A stretch of DNA of 64,000 bases from Symsagittifera roscoffensis. Taxonomy: Eukaryota; Xenacoelomorpha; Acoela; Convolutidae. This document shows, in pieces, positions 42,201-53,058 of the stretch. The notes beneath the pieces were generated by a model. It searched no databases. It saw only the letters and a program-made list of their open reading frames with translations, and had not been told where the DNA came from. The stretch covers positions 38,462,518 to 38,526,517 of the forward strand of contig NC_087062.1 of NCBI RefSeq assembly GCF_963678635.1, read 5' to 3'. Made by a program: the position numbers and the translations under genes. The number at the start of each line of letters is the position of its first letter. Position 1 is the first letter of the stretch.

Positions 42201-45200
42201 CATGACTAATGGAGGTATTTTTCAAGTCTCAAAAGTATTTTTAAAGTTATATCTGTTATTCTGATTTTCCTTCCTCTATGATTAAACGAAATCATGGTAT
42301 GTGAAATTTGAATCCTTCGCTGTTTTCAGGAGGAAGATAGTGTGAGTGGTGTGCCCATCCATGGCCAGATGGACGGGGGAGGGGCAGGAGTGTCTGTCTC
42401 GTATGGATATGGGGACACAAATAGAGACCCGAAGAACGCAAATACCATGTCATCCTACAGCAACCAGTCATCTGCCCATTTTTCAACACTAGACGAAAGT
42501 ATAGTGGACACAGTTGTAAGTTTGTTTTCAGTCGGCTCTTTTGCTTCCCCCATCTCAGATAAGCATCAATTTTTTTGGTGTGGTCGTTCAGGACATACGA
42601 CGCTTAAAGACGATTGCCCTGTTGGCAATAAGGCAAAGGTTAATGCGAGCTCAATCGTGGAAAGTATGTAGATTTTTGATATGTATTTTGATAGGAAGTC
42701 TGATTTCCAGTAATTTGTTTGAGGAAGACAGGTTGATGGGGGGTTTTAGTTTTTTTATTGGGGATAATAGTTGTTTGATGGGGGATACTAGTTGTCTAAC
42801 GGAGAGGGTAGTACGATTTAGTAAGATTTAATTTACTCCATTTTTATTCGGTCGTCCTCAAAAGTTTTTTTTACGCGCCTTTGTCTCCAACTATCTACTT
42901 ATGAGGGCAAAAACATAAAATTGCTTTTTAAAAAACACTAAATGGGCAGTGGGAGCGCATTTAACTAAGCTGCAAGATTTGGTAATAGTCATCACAATAT
43001 GACAATTTTTCATATTTTTGCTTCTATTATCAAATCTTGCAGCTTAGTTTAATGCGCTCCCACTGCCCATTTAGTGTTTTTTAAAAAGCAATTTTATGTT
43101 TTTGCCCTCATAAGTAGATAGTTGGAGAAAAATTGTCATATTGTGATGAATCTTCCTTGAGCACATACCCCCTCTCCTCTTTTGCTAGTCAGAAGGTCTA
43201 AACATTGAGGCCTTTTCTCGACACTGTTTTTATACATTCGCGATTAGCAAGTATTGTAATTGAGCACTTCTTCCTACCATTGAAAACGGCGAGGAACTAT
43301 GTACTCGGATGTTTTAGTTTTCCACGCAAAATCAGGTAGCAAAAACAATCATCGGAATGAATTGAATGATATATCATATTAAAGCCCTTTCAGTCGTGAT
43401 TTGATCGACATCAAAAAAAAATATTGAATTTTGTTTTCAGTGTTGAGAAAAACTCATTTGAAATTTTTGATTTTTGGTCTTTTTTCGAGCGAATAAGTTG
43501 AGCGAGCAGACTTATTTTCGATTTCAGCCAAAAACATGTGTCACAAATAATCATCGTAATGGGTTGAGTGATTTCAACAAAAGGTCCCAGTGTCGAAAAA
43601 AATCGTTTGAAGTTTTTGAGTTTTAATCTTTTCTCTAGCGAGAAAGCGTGATTGTCGAATCTGCCTTACTTATAGATTTTCGTCAGATCCTTTCATCTTA
43701 CCACGTACAAAAACAACACTAACTTAAAAGAACGTGAATTTTTTTAAACTTAAGAATATAGTCGGATCAGTCTGTGCTAGTTGTACAGCAACCAGCTGTC
43801 CGGATATTCTTATCTCCGGTCTGCGACTTATATCGTGCTGGCAAAACTCATCGCTTCTGATTAGCTGACACAGTCGGTGTCAAAAAATTTGGTTGCCGGT
43901 TGTTATCACAACCTGCATGCTCAGTTACCCTTGCGATTAATTAGAATGTTGCAACCCGGCACTAAACTTTTTCCCTTAAATAAATTTGTTCTCAAGTTTT
44001 CGCTCGTGAAAATTTTTCAAGTTGCCTTATACCAAATTCAATCTACCTTTCAGCGCATCTGGTGCAGAGCTGACACTTGCTTAAGACGACAAAGGCTTAT
44101 GGTTCTAATCCTGCCGGGACGTGTTTTTTTTGCTAACTAGAAATTTTTTGCTTTTTCGGACTATCGTCCGTCTGTTCATTTTTGTGGGCTTAGTTCCCGT
44201 ACGTATCCCGATTCTTTTCAGAGGTTCAGCTTTCTTCTATCAATGCGATTACTATCTAAATCCCCATTGGTGAAGATAATTGAGTTACAAGATTTTTTAA
44301 GCGTATTGAACGTAGTGAACGTAGTCTTTATATAGGTCTTGGTGATATTTTTTGGTTTTTTTTCAGTAAAAGTCAAAAAATTGTTTTCGCTCTTTTTTTG
44401 ATTTTTTTTCGCGATTTGACTTTTGATTTCATTTTAAGTTCAGATCATTTCCTTTATTAAAAGGAACGAAAACTCCACTACCAAACAGCTAAAATGATCG
44501 ACTTCTAATGTGACCGACTTCTAATTTCGAAAATGGAATTTAATGATCTAACTTTACAGCGAAATTTTGAGAAAACAGATTTTGATTTTGTTTTGAGGTT
44601 CATGGTCATTTTTAGTTTTCTTCTTTCTGTATCGCGATTGATGCCAAATTCTGCTTCGTTTCTGTGTTGAAATCAGGACTAAAAGAGCTTAAATCTGGTA
44701 CTTAGCTTGAACCTTAAGGGTGATCCTTAATGTACCTGAAATAACGCTGATAAATACAACCTCTGCCGTATTTCGTTCCAACTTATTGAGTGGTCGGGTC
44801 AAATTTGTTGCATTTGTTCATTATTTAATTGATTATTACGCTTGCAATTAGCAAGGGTATTGCAACCGGTACTACTTCTTTCGAAGTGTCGCCCAAGGTT
44901 GTTAACTTGTTGTACCTTTTAGCTCAGAGATGCTAAACGAGTTGGTCACAAATTCTTGGCTGCTCTCGTGCCTAGACAGGACAAAATGTTGCTACGAGAA
45001 TGTAAGTTCTATTGCGTTTGTGTCTGTTATGTTAAGTGGAATACTTTCAATGCTACAAATCATGTGTTTTAGGGGATTTGTGGGGACCGTTGTTCCTCTA
45101 CGTCTGTTTGGCCTTGTGAGTAATTTATAATAAATTTACCAGCCAGATTTTTTTTTTACCTCAGATGGGAAATCGTAATGGTTAGTCGTGTGTGTCCAAT

Positions 45201-45962
45201 TGTAAACAAGCCAAGCTCGCGCTAAAATGCAGATCAAGTTTTCTCAGATTTGACTGATTTCATTGGATATCAGGGTGAGTAAGCTCATTAAAGTTTTCAG
45301 TTACGCATATGTCTCTGTGATCTATTCAGGTTGTTGCCCAACAATGGATCCAAAGACTCCTCGCATGAAGATGGCAGCGAGTTCGTTACTGTCTTTGTCC
45401 TAGTGTCTGTTGGATCTATAGTTGTCACCGCCAACACACAGCTCCTAGGAGGATCCATCTCCTTCTTCCAGTCCCTCTGTGTATTGGGATACTGTGTGCT
45501 TCCGCTCTTTTTCTCCCTCGCTGCATGTAGGGTAGTGATGTTGTTGACTTCAGAAGGCGTCGGCATACTCTCCTGGTCCTTTCTAATCAGACTCATTTTT
45601 GTCATCGGCGCTTTTTCCTGGTCTATATACGGTAAGTGCTCTATTTTTAAAAGTTTCTCTTTTTTATGATCGTTTTTCCAAGATTTGAATTGAAAATAAA
45701 AAGATTTTGATTTCAAAATGGCGACGACTAGCCATTGTAAAGTTAAATAAGTTAACCCTTCGGAAAATTTGGAAAAATTGTTGTAAAAAATTTTAAATAA
45801 AATATCACGGCGTGATGAGCAAGTAGCTTGTGTGTATCTTCAGCCTCAACAGTATTCATGGCAGACTGCAGACCACCCAACAAGAAGGGACTAATCTCCT
45901 ACCCAATCTGTCTTTACTACTTCGTGCTAGGCTGGCTAGTCCTGTTCAGCACACAGCAGTGA
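36215..45962 (+). CDS. YIPF6: YIPF6 (Yip1 domain family member 6), six exons
   Basis: The six exons give a 771-nt reading frame of 256 residues; human YIPF6 has 236. All junctions are GT-AG and phases agree. The cytosolic N-terminus (exons 1-2) is weakly conserved but ends FSTLDESIVDTV, matching the family's STLNESV region. Exon 3 adds RDAKRVGHKFLAALVPRQ and exon 4 completes the hallmark WDLWGPL before the first membrane helix. Exon 5 holds FVTVFVLVSVGSIV, the signature LGGSISFFQSLCVLGYC and further helices; exon 6 has PPNKKGLISYPICLYYF and the C-terminus. Five membrane helices are expected. YIPF6 is a Golgi/ER membrane protein of the Yip1 family implicated in vesicle trafficking. Introns are 6073, 2407, 71, 214 and 212 bp. 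Confidence 0.93.
36572..37429. mobile_element. GC-richer insert of about 0.86 kb, unclassified, in YIPF6 intron 1
   Basis: Composition jumps to roughly half GC within AT-rich intron. It interrupts a dispersed repeat module: the module's CAAATAATCATCG part ends at the left edge (AATAATCGTAG) and its TGGGTTGAGTGATGTATCAT part resumes at the right edge. GTGGTCCGC occurs near both ends in direct orientation (36589 and 37407). No long ORF, tRNA, rRNA or snRNA could be recognised. It may be a short insertion element, a processed RNA copy or a structured non-coding RNA. Confidence 0.45.
37430..39400. repeat. Dispersed AT-rich repeat modules in YIPF6 intron 1
   Basis: Two copies of the TTGAGTGATGTATCAT/CCCTTTCAGTCGTGATTCGA module (37433 and 37993). 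Two copies of the GGTCGGAA...GTGCTACTTGCACAG...CCGGCTATC module (37900 and 38380). One GCGAAGTGCCGCTTCTCCTT module near 39118. The rest is T-rich with no gene. Confidence 0.65.
39401..40430. other. YIPF6 intron 1, no further structure seen
   Basis: T-rich intronic sequence. No ORF with recognisable motifs, no strong repeat. Confidence 0.5.
40437..40515 (+). repeat. tRNA-like Pol III module 1
   Basis: TCTGGCGTAGAGG resembles an A box and GGTTCGAATCTG (40483) a B box, about 33 bp apart. A T-run (40507-40515) follows, which would serve as a Pol III terminator. The arms do not fold into a full tRNA. Confidence 0.5.
40618..40688 (+). repeat. tRNA-like Pol III module 2
   Basis: GGGAGTTCGATTCGGGTCGG resembles a T-arm/B box and is followed by GACTTGTTTTTTT. 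The A-box side (GCTGTAACTCCCATGC) is poor. The flanks match module 1 (GGGCTTAG-type T-rich sequence), so it is a related copy. Confidence 0.4.
40800..41765. repeat. Degenerate internal repeats in YIPF6 intron 1
   Basis: CACAAAAAGTTATGGCCATC-type and TTTTGACTGTTTTC-type strings recur about every 150-180 bp. They are related to the 1.42-kb duplicated unit at 54525-57350 (same GAAGCTCCTTTGCAT and ACTATCATGC-like blocks). No gene. Confidence 0.55.
41770..42065 (+). repeat. Diverged copy of the large element's tail
   Basis: GTGACCGTGTAGGCTTACAA through TTTAGCGCAATTTT and the GGTCGGAATATTCTGTGC block follow the same order as 17190-17600 and 21705-22110. Confidence 0.75.
42330..42515 (+). CDS. YIPF6: YIPF6 exon 2
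   Basis: Acceptor TGTTTTCAG, 62 codons, donor GTAAGT; phase 0 at both ends. Gly/Ser/Asn-rich, then HFSTLDESIVDTV, the conserved entry to the family's core. Confidence 0.88.
42884..43128. repeat. Long inverted repeat, 105-bp arms, 35-nt loop, in YIPF6 intron 2
   Basis: Left arm 42884-42988 (TCTCCAACTATCTACTTATG ...) and right arm 43024-43128 (... CATAAGTAGATAGTTGGAGA) are nearly perfect reverse complements. The loop sequence TCATCACAATATGACAATTT is itself repeated in inverse orientation just after the right arm (43126-43147). Transcribed in the intron, it would form a very stable hairpin. Confidence 0.95.
43260..43850. repeat. Dispersed AT-rich repeat modules in YIPF6 intron 2
   Basis: AATCATCGGAATGAATTGAA...CCCTTTCAGTCGTGATTTGA at 43346, a second partial copy at 43548, and a GTGCTAGTTGTACAG hairpin module at 43774. 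The same modules occur in intron 1 and at 62700-63730. Confidence 0.65.
44058..44132 (+). repeat. tRNA-like Pol III module 3
   Basis: CATCTGGTGCAGAG (A-box side) and GGTTCTAATCC (44101, B box) are followed by GGGACGTGTTTTTTTTG. It aligns along its length with module 1 at 40437. Confidence 0.5.
44923..45001 (+). CDS. YIPF6: YIPF6 exon 3
   Basis: Acceptor TACCTTTTAG, donor GTAAGT, ends after the first base of the Trp codon of WDLWGP. Reads LRDAKRVGHKFLAALVPRQ, then DKMLLRE. The alternative acceptor CTCAG four bases later gives the wrong phase and an early stop. Confidence 0.92.
45073..45115 (+). CDS. YIPF6: YIPF6 exon 4
   Basis: 43 bp between acceptor GTGTTTTAG and donor GTGAGT. Encodes the rest of WDLWGPLFLYVCLAL, the start of the first membrane segment. 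The preceding intron is only 71 bp. Confidence 0.93.
45330..45631 (+). CDS. YIPF6: YIPF6 exon 5
   Basis: Acceptor TCTATTCAG, donor GTAAGT. Contains the luminal loop (NGSKDSSHEDGS) and the conserved helices with LGGSISFFQSLCVLGYC and SWSIY at the end. Confidence 0.95.
45844..45962 (+). CDS. YIPF6: YIPF6 exon 6 (terminal)
   Basis: Acceptor GTATCTTCAG. Encodes STVFMADCRPPNKKGLISYP and the last helix, ending FSTQQ and TGA at 45960-45962. Confidence 0.95.
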
Positions 45963-47860
45963 CATCAGCTGAAGGGACCGACTGGAAAGCCTCCTTCAGA
46001 TTGCCTACAAAAATGAATCACAATCAAAACTGATCGACAGTAGATGGAACAGATACTGCTGGATCGTTGCGATCGCTTCCATAAACCTGTTCAAAATGGG
46101 AGTGAACGTTTATTAAAAACTTAATTAGATCAATTTTTTGATGTGAATTAATGTCTTTCAATGTCGTTAGCTAAAGTATCAATATAGGCTAATAATATGA
46201 GATGATCTGATCAGAAAAATCAAAATGGTATAAATATGAGCTTGTGATTATAATCAATTAATTGGGACTTGGTTTCTTGCGCAGTTTTGTGGCTGCTGAC
46301 TGAGCTTTGTTTTCAAGGTGTACTGCTTAGAATGGCAAACTTGGATTTTAAGTGGCTTATATTTCATTCGAAGGACAGTAACCTGAAATTAAGCTGAGTA
46401 GTTCAGTAATTCTTCAATTTCCGCAGTCAGCTTCGTATTTCATTATTCCTTAAAGCATATCAATAGCATCAATTTTTGATTTTTTTTCAATTTGTATCCA
46501 TAATGTTTTGTACGTACGTGCGTTTTTCCTCTATGAAAGGGTGCATAAAGTTTATTATGGGTTAGATTTATTTTTAATTATTGTTGAATTCACTTTGTCT
46601 GAGGATTTTTTCAGTTAAAACGTGTTTAGCCAGGTAGTTGTGAAGATAAATAGGTATTCGAATGTCAATTGAAAGCGTGAAGTGGGAATACAATATGCAT
46701 GCCACTACTAAATCATTTGATAATGCATTCAAGTTTAAGTGAAAGATTAAGTCTTGGGACTGGTAGTCAATCGATGATGCACGGGGGATATTCGCATGCA
46801 ATGAAGGGCCGAGTGCGCGAAAAATTGCAACGAATCGATGAACTAACAGATTTTATCGCCTATTTTCAATTCGTTTTTTACTTATTTCCAATTCGTCAGA
46901 AGACTGGCTGGCGAATAATTTTTTTCGTTCTAGATCAAAAGATTGGCAAACTTATTCTTTTTTTTTCTGGATAAAATGAAATTATGAAATAAACTCAAAA
47001 TTGTGATAAATTCTTTGTCCGACTGCCTCAGGATTTGGTTGGAATCTCTAACTTTCCATAAAGTACGAACTTTCAAGAATTCTGCGTACATAAAGCCGTT
47101 GGCCAACTTCACCCAGAAGTAGCAACAAATCCTTTGAGTATGCGATAATTTCTCGGTTCATTTTTTGCCTCATATCCCTGCGTTCATTTTAATGATGGAA
47201 ATACAAAGTTTGAACTTGAACAATAAATTGTCATCCGCAGTATTTCGTGATGCAGATAGCTTTCGAAAACAGTTTAAAACTACGAATAGATAAAAGTCAT
47301 TTTTATCAAAAGACAGACATTTAGGATATAGGGGCACGCTTTTAACTCAGGTCAGCTATTGTGTTTTCATATGCTAAGCTCTCTCTGATTCGAAGTTGAT
47401 CTGATCACAATTTGTTTCTACTGAAAATATTTATCTTTCTTTTATTTCTCGAAAAAAAATTTCAGCTAATGATTTTTTATTAATAAGAATAGCAGTTTGT
47501 TGTGCAAGTAGCACAGTGTTCCGACCATATTCATGAAAGAAAAGCAAAAAAAGTTTCTTTGATTTTCTTTAGACAAAAGTCATTTTTAGTGCGTGGAGTG
47601 ATTTGAGAACTCAACAACGCGTAGAAAGTTACTGATTTAGCAATTTACGCGTAATCGGCAAAATTTGTCTGCAAGAAAAAATCGACAAACAAAAAAATTT
47701 AAAAAAGTTTGAAAAAATTAATGTTTTTCTAATTTATTTCACAATAATTTTTAACTTTTTAAGAAGACCTTAAGGGTCCTGATCCAATCATTTTTGGGTC
47801 CTAGCCCAAAAAATGACATGAGCAAGAAAATTTTTAGTCAAAAAGGGATTTCAGAAAGTG
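45963..47860. other. Downstream of YIPF6, no gene seen
   Basis: AT-rich intergenic DNA. Small ORFs on either strand carry no recognisable motif. An inverted copy of the TGTGC-AAGTA-GCACA hairpin module is at 47501-47515. Confidence 0.5.
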
Positions 47861-50800
47861 ACATCCATTTTTGGTCTATTTCATGTAGCTAAAAAGTGAC
47901 TTCAAAAAGTGACACAGGGTTAGGACTTGATTTGGTGTTAAGGCTAAGTCTTCAAAAACATTTAAAAACAACAACAATTCTGTTACCTGATTGAATAAGT
48001 ACAAAAAAATAGTGTTTATAGCATCTTTAACAAACAAATCGACTGTAAATTGGGAAAAAAAAGGAAAATGATCCCAACCCCAAAAAAGGACACCTAGCCC
48101 AAAAAACTTCAAAAAAACTTTTGAAGTCGATACTAAATTGAAGTAAAAATTAATGTTACGGTTTAAACCCTTTCAATTGAATTGAATTGATGTGAATTCA
48201 GACTGCAAACTTCAGGGATAAACAAAAAAATGTGTATTTGACCCCAACCCTTAAATTGAAAAAAAAATTCGCCCAAATTGTCAACACCAACAAATTAAAC
48301 ACAACTCGAAAATCAATTCTAACATATCAAACGAACAATAAGAGATAAACTCACGAGTATTTTGCTTAAAAACATGAAAATTTATGCTAATTTGTTTGGC
48401 AGGGGACAATTTGAAAAGCGGAATATCGTATTTAAAAAATCGATTTTTCAAACAAATGAAATTTTTTTTCAAAGAGCACCTCACTTGATTTAGCCACAAA
48501 CGGTTTTCTAGCTAAAATGTTATCTAACAGCTCTATAAGTTGTATCAATACAAGTAGTGTTCATGATAAATGGTTTGATATCCAGAATTTTGCCGACTGA
48601 ATTTTCATCTCGTTGAACTACAAATTCGAAATTATCAGTGTTCCTTAGAAGAATGCACATGGTAAACAGACCCAAAATTTTTTAAACCTAATACTTCAAT
48701 TTCAGGAGGTTTTTTAGACACTATGAAAAGTGTACATGTACACTTTCATTATTATAGGTCCATTTGAGGATGAGAAAACCAAAGTTCAGCAAAAATGGCT
48801 CCATTCCCAAAAAAAGGTCTGCGGCTCAGTTTTGCATTAATCAATTCTAAAAAACGCTTTAAAGCTAAGAATGCATTCAACGAATGCTCCTCTTAATGAT
48901 TAAGATTTGGGTGATAAGAACACTTCATTTATGTATTGGTTTATAACTAACCAAATGCTTTTTTCTCGCTAAAAATTGATTTTTCGTAAAAATTATCCTT
49001 TTTTTTCAAACTTCATCTAACTTGACTCGCCATCTAACTTAGTTTTTTCTTCTTGTTCAACGTTGAGTATCAGAACAATGTCTAAAAAATATCTTTCAGC
49101 TCACAAAAGGCTTATTTCCTCGCCGAAACTTGACTTAAGCAAAAGTATTCTTTTTCTAACTTCAGCTATCTCGACTTAGCCACAAACGGTTTTGCGGTCA
49201 AAACTTTATCTGAGAAACTTCTAAATTATATCAGGCACATTTAATGTTCAATTTTAGTTTATATATATCTAAAATTTTCCCTCCCAGTGAAGTTTCATCT
49301 CGTTCAACGACACAATCAAACCTATCAAAAAATTCTTAAGAAAATTGAAAAGCGGAAAGTGACCCAAAAATAATTAATGGAAAGTTTTGAATGCACACTC
49401 TGGAGAAAATACTGGCCCCTTTTCATTACTACATGTCCGATGGATGATGAGAAAATGATAAAAGAGCATTAAAATCGTAGCCCCAAAAAGTTTTTCTCAG
49501 GTGACATGGGTTTACTCAAGTTTTATCATCGCGCTATGACAAGGGTTGTTGGAAAGCTCTTTTAGTAGCTGAACGTGGAACATAAAAAGAATTCATAGTT
49601 AAAAGGTTTTTTAGCTAACCAAGGGCTATATCTTTGCCAAAAATTGATTTTTTGTTTCAAAATTTACAATTTTTTTTTCGAATTTTGTCTTGAATTTTTT
49701 CTTAGTCACATATGAGCATCATTTTTAATTGGTTTGAATTCCAGATTAAATTCGTCAGTGAAGTTTCATCTCATTGGACGACACGTTCGATTGTCTCAGT
49801 AATCATTCCAAATTGAAAGATCGTAAAACGAACCAAAAATGATCCCGAAATATTTTCACACATGGAGAGTGCACATACACAATTTTTGCCTTACACAATG
49901 GATGTGAAAATCAAAAGTGACTAAAAAAACTTCTTCTCAGAAATCTTTTTAGGCTCTATTTTGATTTTCTGCAGTTCTAACAACCAAATTATAGCAAATA
50001 AGAGGTTGTTTGATAGCCTCATCTAATGATTAAACCTTGTACATTAGTGCGTTTGTTGAAAATAAAGTTTTAGCTAACCAGCATTTTTTTAGCCAAAAAC
50101 AGATTTAATTTTTTTTGAAGTTTCAACTATCAGCTGACTATTTTTAATTTTGTATCAAAGACAGATTATAGTCATCATTAGTTGTTTCATATCTAAAAAC
50201 TGACGTGGATTAAAATTGTCCTTAATGAACTATACATCCAAAACTATCAGTAATCTTTATAAAATTTAAGATCGTTAAATGACCCAGACAAAAGATTTCA
50301 AAAAATTTTTCTCAGTCAGGTTGACTTATATAAACTCTGCCAAATGCACGTTTTCATTATAATTCGTTCGATGGATCCTGAGAAAAATTTAGAAAAAATG
50401 CCGGAAAAGTCTTAACGCCCAAAAAATGTTCGCCTCAACTTCTATTTACTTAATTTTTAACAGTCTTATTTTGATAAACAAGATATTATTGGAAAAATTT
50501 CGAAGTGCCATGACGTCTGATACAAAACATTTGCATACTTACTTTGTTTTATAGCTAATCAAAGGCTATTTCCTCGCAAAAGTTTGATTATTTTTTTCAA
50601 AAGTTACCATTTTTTGAAATTCATTTTCCCACTTCTAAAGTGTATCAGACATATATGAGGACCAGTTTAAGTGGTTGGATCAACAGTTCAAAGCAATCAG
50701 TGACGTTTCAACTCATTTAGCACATCATGTTAGGTTGTATCGGTTTTCATTACAAAATTGAAAATCGTAAAATTACCCAAAAAGTTTCTTAATCAAATTT

Positions 50801-51250
50801 TCTTTTATTAGGGTACAATCTACATATCGAGATTTCAAATGCGTAAATTCATCATAAGATGTCAAATGGATGAAAAAATATTGAAAGTCATCCGAAATGG
50901 CGCTAGCCCAAAAAAATTTCACTTTGCCTCGAATTTGATTTTCCAATGTTCTAAAAATCGCATTGTAGCAATTAAGGGCTTGTTGGAAAGCTCGCACCAA
51001 TGAGTAGACATTTTCAATCAAATCGATTTTTAATCAAAACCAGCTATATAAACAATCCCAGACTAAGTTCTAACCCTAAATTTTCCTTTCCTTGCCAAAA
51101 AGTGACATCTCTAGGGTCAAAACGTAAAATCGAGGAAAATAACAACAAATTTTTATATTTTAATCATGAAAACAATAAAGAAGATTTCTATAGTGATCCT
51201 CGCTCTAAATAAGGCATAGAGGTTTTTTTTATTTAGTAATTTGTTTGTTA
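47861..51250. repeat. Degenerate tandem array of roughly 470-bp units
   Basis: AGTGAAGTTTCATCTCGTTC-type strings occur near 48600, 49285, 49757, 50225 (weak) and 50698. TTTTTAGCTAACCAA-type strings lie near 48945, 49600, 50070 and 50550, and CCAAAAAT-type blocks fall between. Spacings cluster at 470-475 bp with one longer step of about 690. The units are strongly diverged, so this is an old array. No coding potential. Confidence 0.55.
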
Positions 51251-52050
51251 TTTTTTTTTCATGCTAAATCACATCGATCAAAGTCGGGTCGTCAGAGTAA
51301 TTACGCTAAATTACCCCTTTTTCAAGTAATTTTAAAAAGTTAGAGTTGGTTGTGCTAGCCCGAGAAACCAGCAGAAACGTTGAATTTTGAAAAATCCGAT
51401 TATTTTTGATGAGAAACAGTTTTCTTTCAAAGTTTCGAGCCTAGACCTGAAATTACGATAGCCCTAAGTCCCTATAGAATTTTAAATACTTTTCCAAATT
51501 TACTAAATCATATACATTCAGAAATTAAATGAGCAGATCTTTCAAAAAATAATGCCCAACCTTATAATTTTTGACCATTATTTGTTGATCCTAAATCGAC
51601 CACAAATTGACATTTGCCCAACCCTAACTTTTTCTAGACCGTTTTTTTTCGGATTTTTTTAAGACGCCTAAGAATTATGTATAATTGCCAATATTTGAAG
51701 GTCCAATTTGAAGGTCCAATATTTGGAGGAAAAAAAGCCAAAGTTAGTTAAAGTACATTTTCATATAACGATCGTTACTCGATCGTTTTACTCGCTCAAA
51801 AGTGAGCTAAACGACAAAATTCAAACCAGTTTTGTTTGGACAAGGGAAATTTTTCTAGTGTTGTTCAAAACTACTGAAAGGGTTTTGAATTGGTATATCA
51901 TTCGACATTTTCAGATGACAATTTGTTTCTTCTGCTTTTGCGTGAGAAATGAAAAAAAAAAACACCGGAGTTCTAAGTGGTTCCCCAATCCCAATTTCAA
52001 TGGTTGGAACTATAACGTAGTTTCCTTCAACCAAAACATTCAATTGAAAA

Positions 52051-52130
52051 TGTAAGCCTCCCTGTCAGAGTGGGTAAGACTCTCGGACTTTAACCAAAAT
52101 ATTAGTTATTTGAATCCCGCTGCGGTCAAA
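52051..52130 (+). repeat. tRNA-like module
   Basis: CCCTGTCAGAGTGGGTAAGA resembles a D-arm/A box and TTTGAATCCCGC a B box 50 bp later, as in class II tRNAs. The acceptor ends do not pair, so it is a tRNA-derived repeat. Confidence 0.45.
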
Positions 52131-52202
52131 AATGGAGGAATCTCAGTGACATCCGCCTCCTCAAGGTGGGTCTTCTGGCTGCGGCAAAATGGATGACTAG
52201 TC

Positions 52203-52224
52203 TATATCTCTCTTTCTCTCCCTC

Positions 52225-52273
<49 letters not shown>
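52203..52273 (+). repeat. (CT)n microsatellite
   Basis: About 70 bp of almost pure CT dinucleotide with a few CCC and TTT interruptions. Confidence 0.95.
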
Positions 52274-52274
<1 letters not shown>

Positions 52275-52381
52275 GGAAGCGATGCCCAAGGTGAAATGAT
52301 GGAAGAAGTGACGGCTTGCTTAAAAAAATAGTTTTGAAAACTCTTATTTGTAATTCCAATGACTATTTTCATATTTTGTAG

Positions 52382-52472
52382 GCTTTTCAAAATTATTCAC
52401 ACTCGTTTCTTGATGATATACCAATTACCAATTCATTGGGTGACGAGAGAGTAACTGGCGTCGAGTTAAAAG
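52382..52472 (+). other. Candidate isolated exon
   Basis: ATTTTGTAG acceptor, a 30-codon open frame (begins AFQNYSHSFLDDIPITNS), and a GTGAAA donor-like site. Less AT-rich than its surroundings. No neighbouring exon found and no family recognised. Confidence 0.2.
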
Positions 52473-52818
52473 GTGAAATTAGTCCTTGATAGAGCTTTTC
52501 GTCAAACTTATCGTAGTAGGCATTTTAAGATATTTCTTATGAACTATGTAAATTTTGAGTGCCAATTGACTGCTATCAGTCAGCTGTAATGGACAATCAT
52601 CTTTTTCTGGACTTCAGTTTTCGATGAAAAAAAAATCATTGGTCAAGATTTTGTCATAATGGAAATGGCTCGAGTCAAAATAAAAATGTTCTGATTTTTA
52701 AAGAAAGTGACGGAAAAATTGCGCACGTGATGCTTTTACAGACACGTTACAGACGAACAAGGTTTGTTCACATTGTCTGATTGTTACAAAAATTGGCTTG
52801 TGGACTACATAGGCCCTG

Positions 52819-53058
52819 ACAAAACTTTTTGGCTCTTTTTCCTTCCCCCCCCCCCCCCCCCCCCACCTCACTCAAATATGAATTTTATGATCTAACGAAT
52901 GGTTTTAGAAGGTTAATTATGAAGACCAAATATGTTTGTCATGTCCTAATCAGTCTGTATGTCAATTTTCATGACTATCGGACAAAGTGAAGAGTAACTT
53001 CAAATATAAAAATTTGTAGGTGGGGGGGGGGAAAGGAAAAAGAGCCAACTTTTTGATC
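52819..53058. repeat. Fold-back element with poly-C/poly-G arms
   Basis: AACTTTTTGGCTCTTTTTCC plus a run of about 20 C near the left end is mirrored by a G-run and GGAAAAAGAGCCAACTTTTT near 53020-53058. Terminal inverted repeats are about 40 bp and the interior about 150 bp. MITE-like; no target duplication identified. Confidence 0.7.

Noticed and set aside
42541-42831. Extra YIPF6 exon after exon 2
   Set aside because: Exon 2 joins exon 3 in phase and the protein aligns without a gap; including this stretch would add sequence absent from the family.
45297-45716. 139-codon minus-strand ORF
   Set aside because: Exact antisense of YIPF6 exon 5.
46699-46974. 91-codon ORF downstream of YIPF6
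   Set aside because: No motif, ends in poly-T-derived hydrophobic residues; likely chance.
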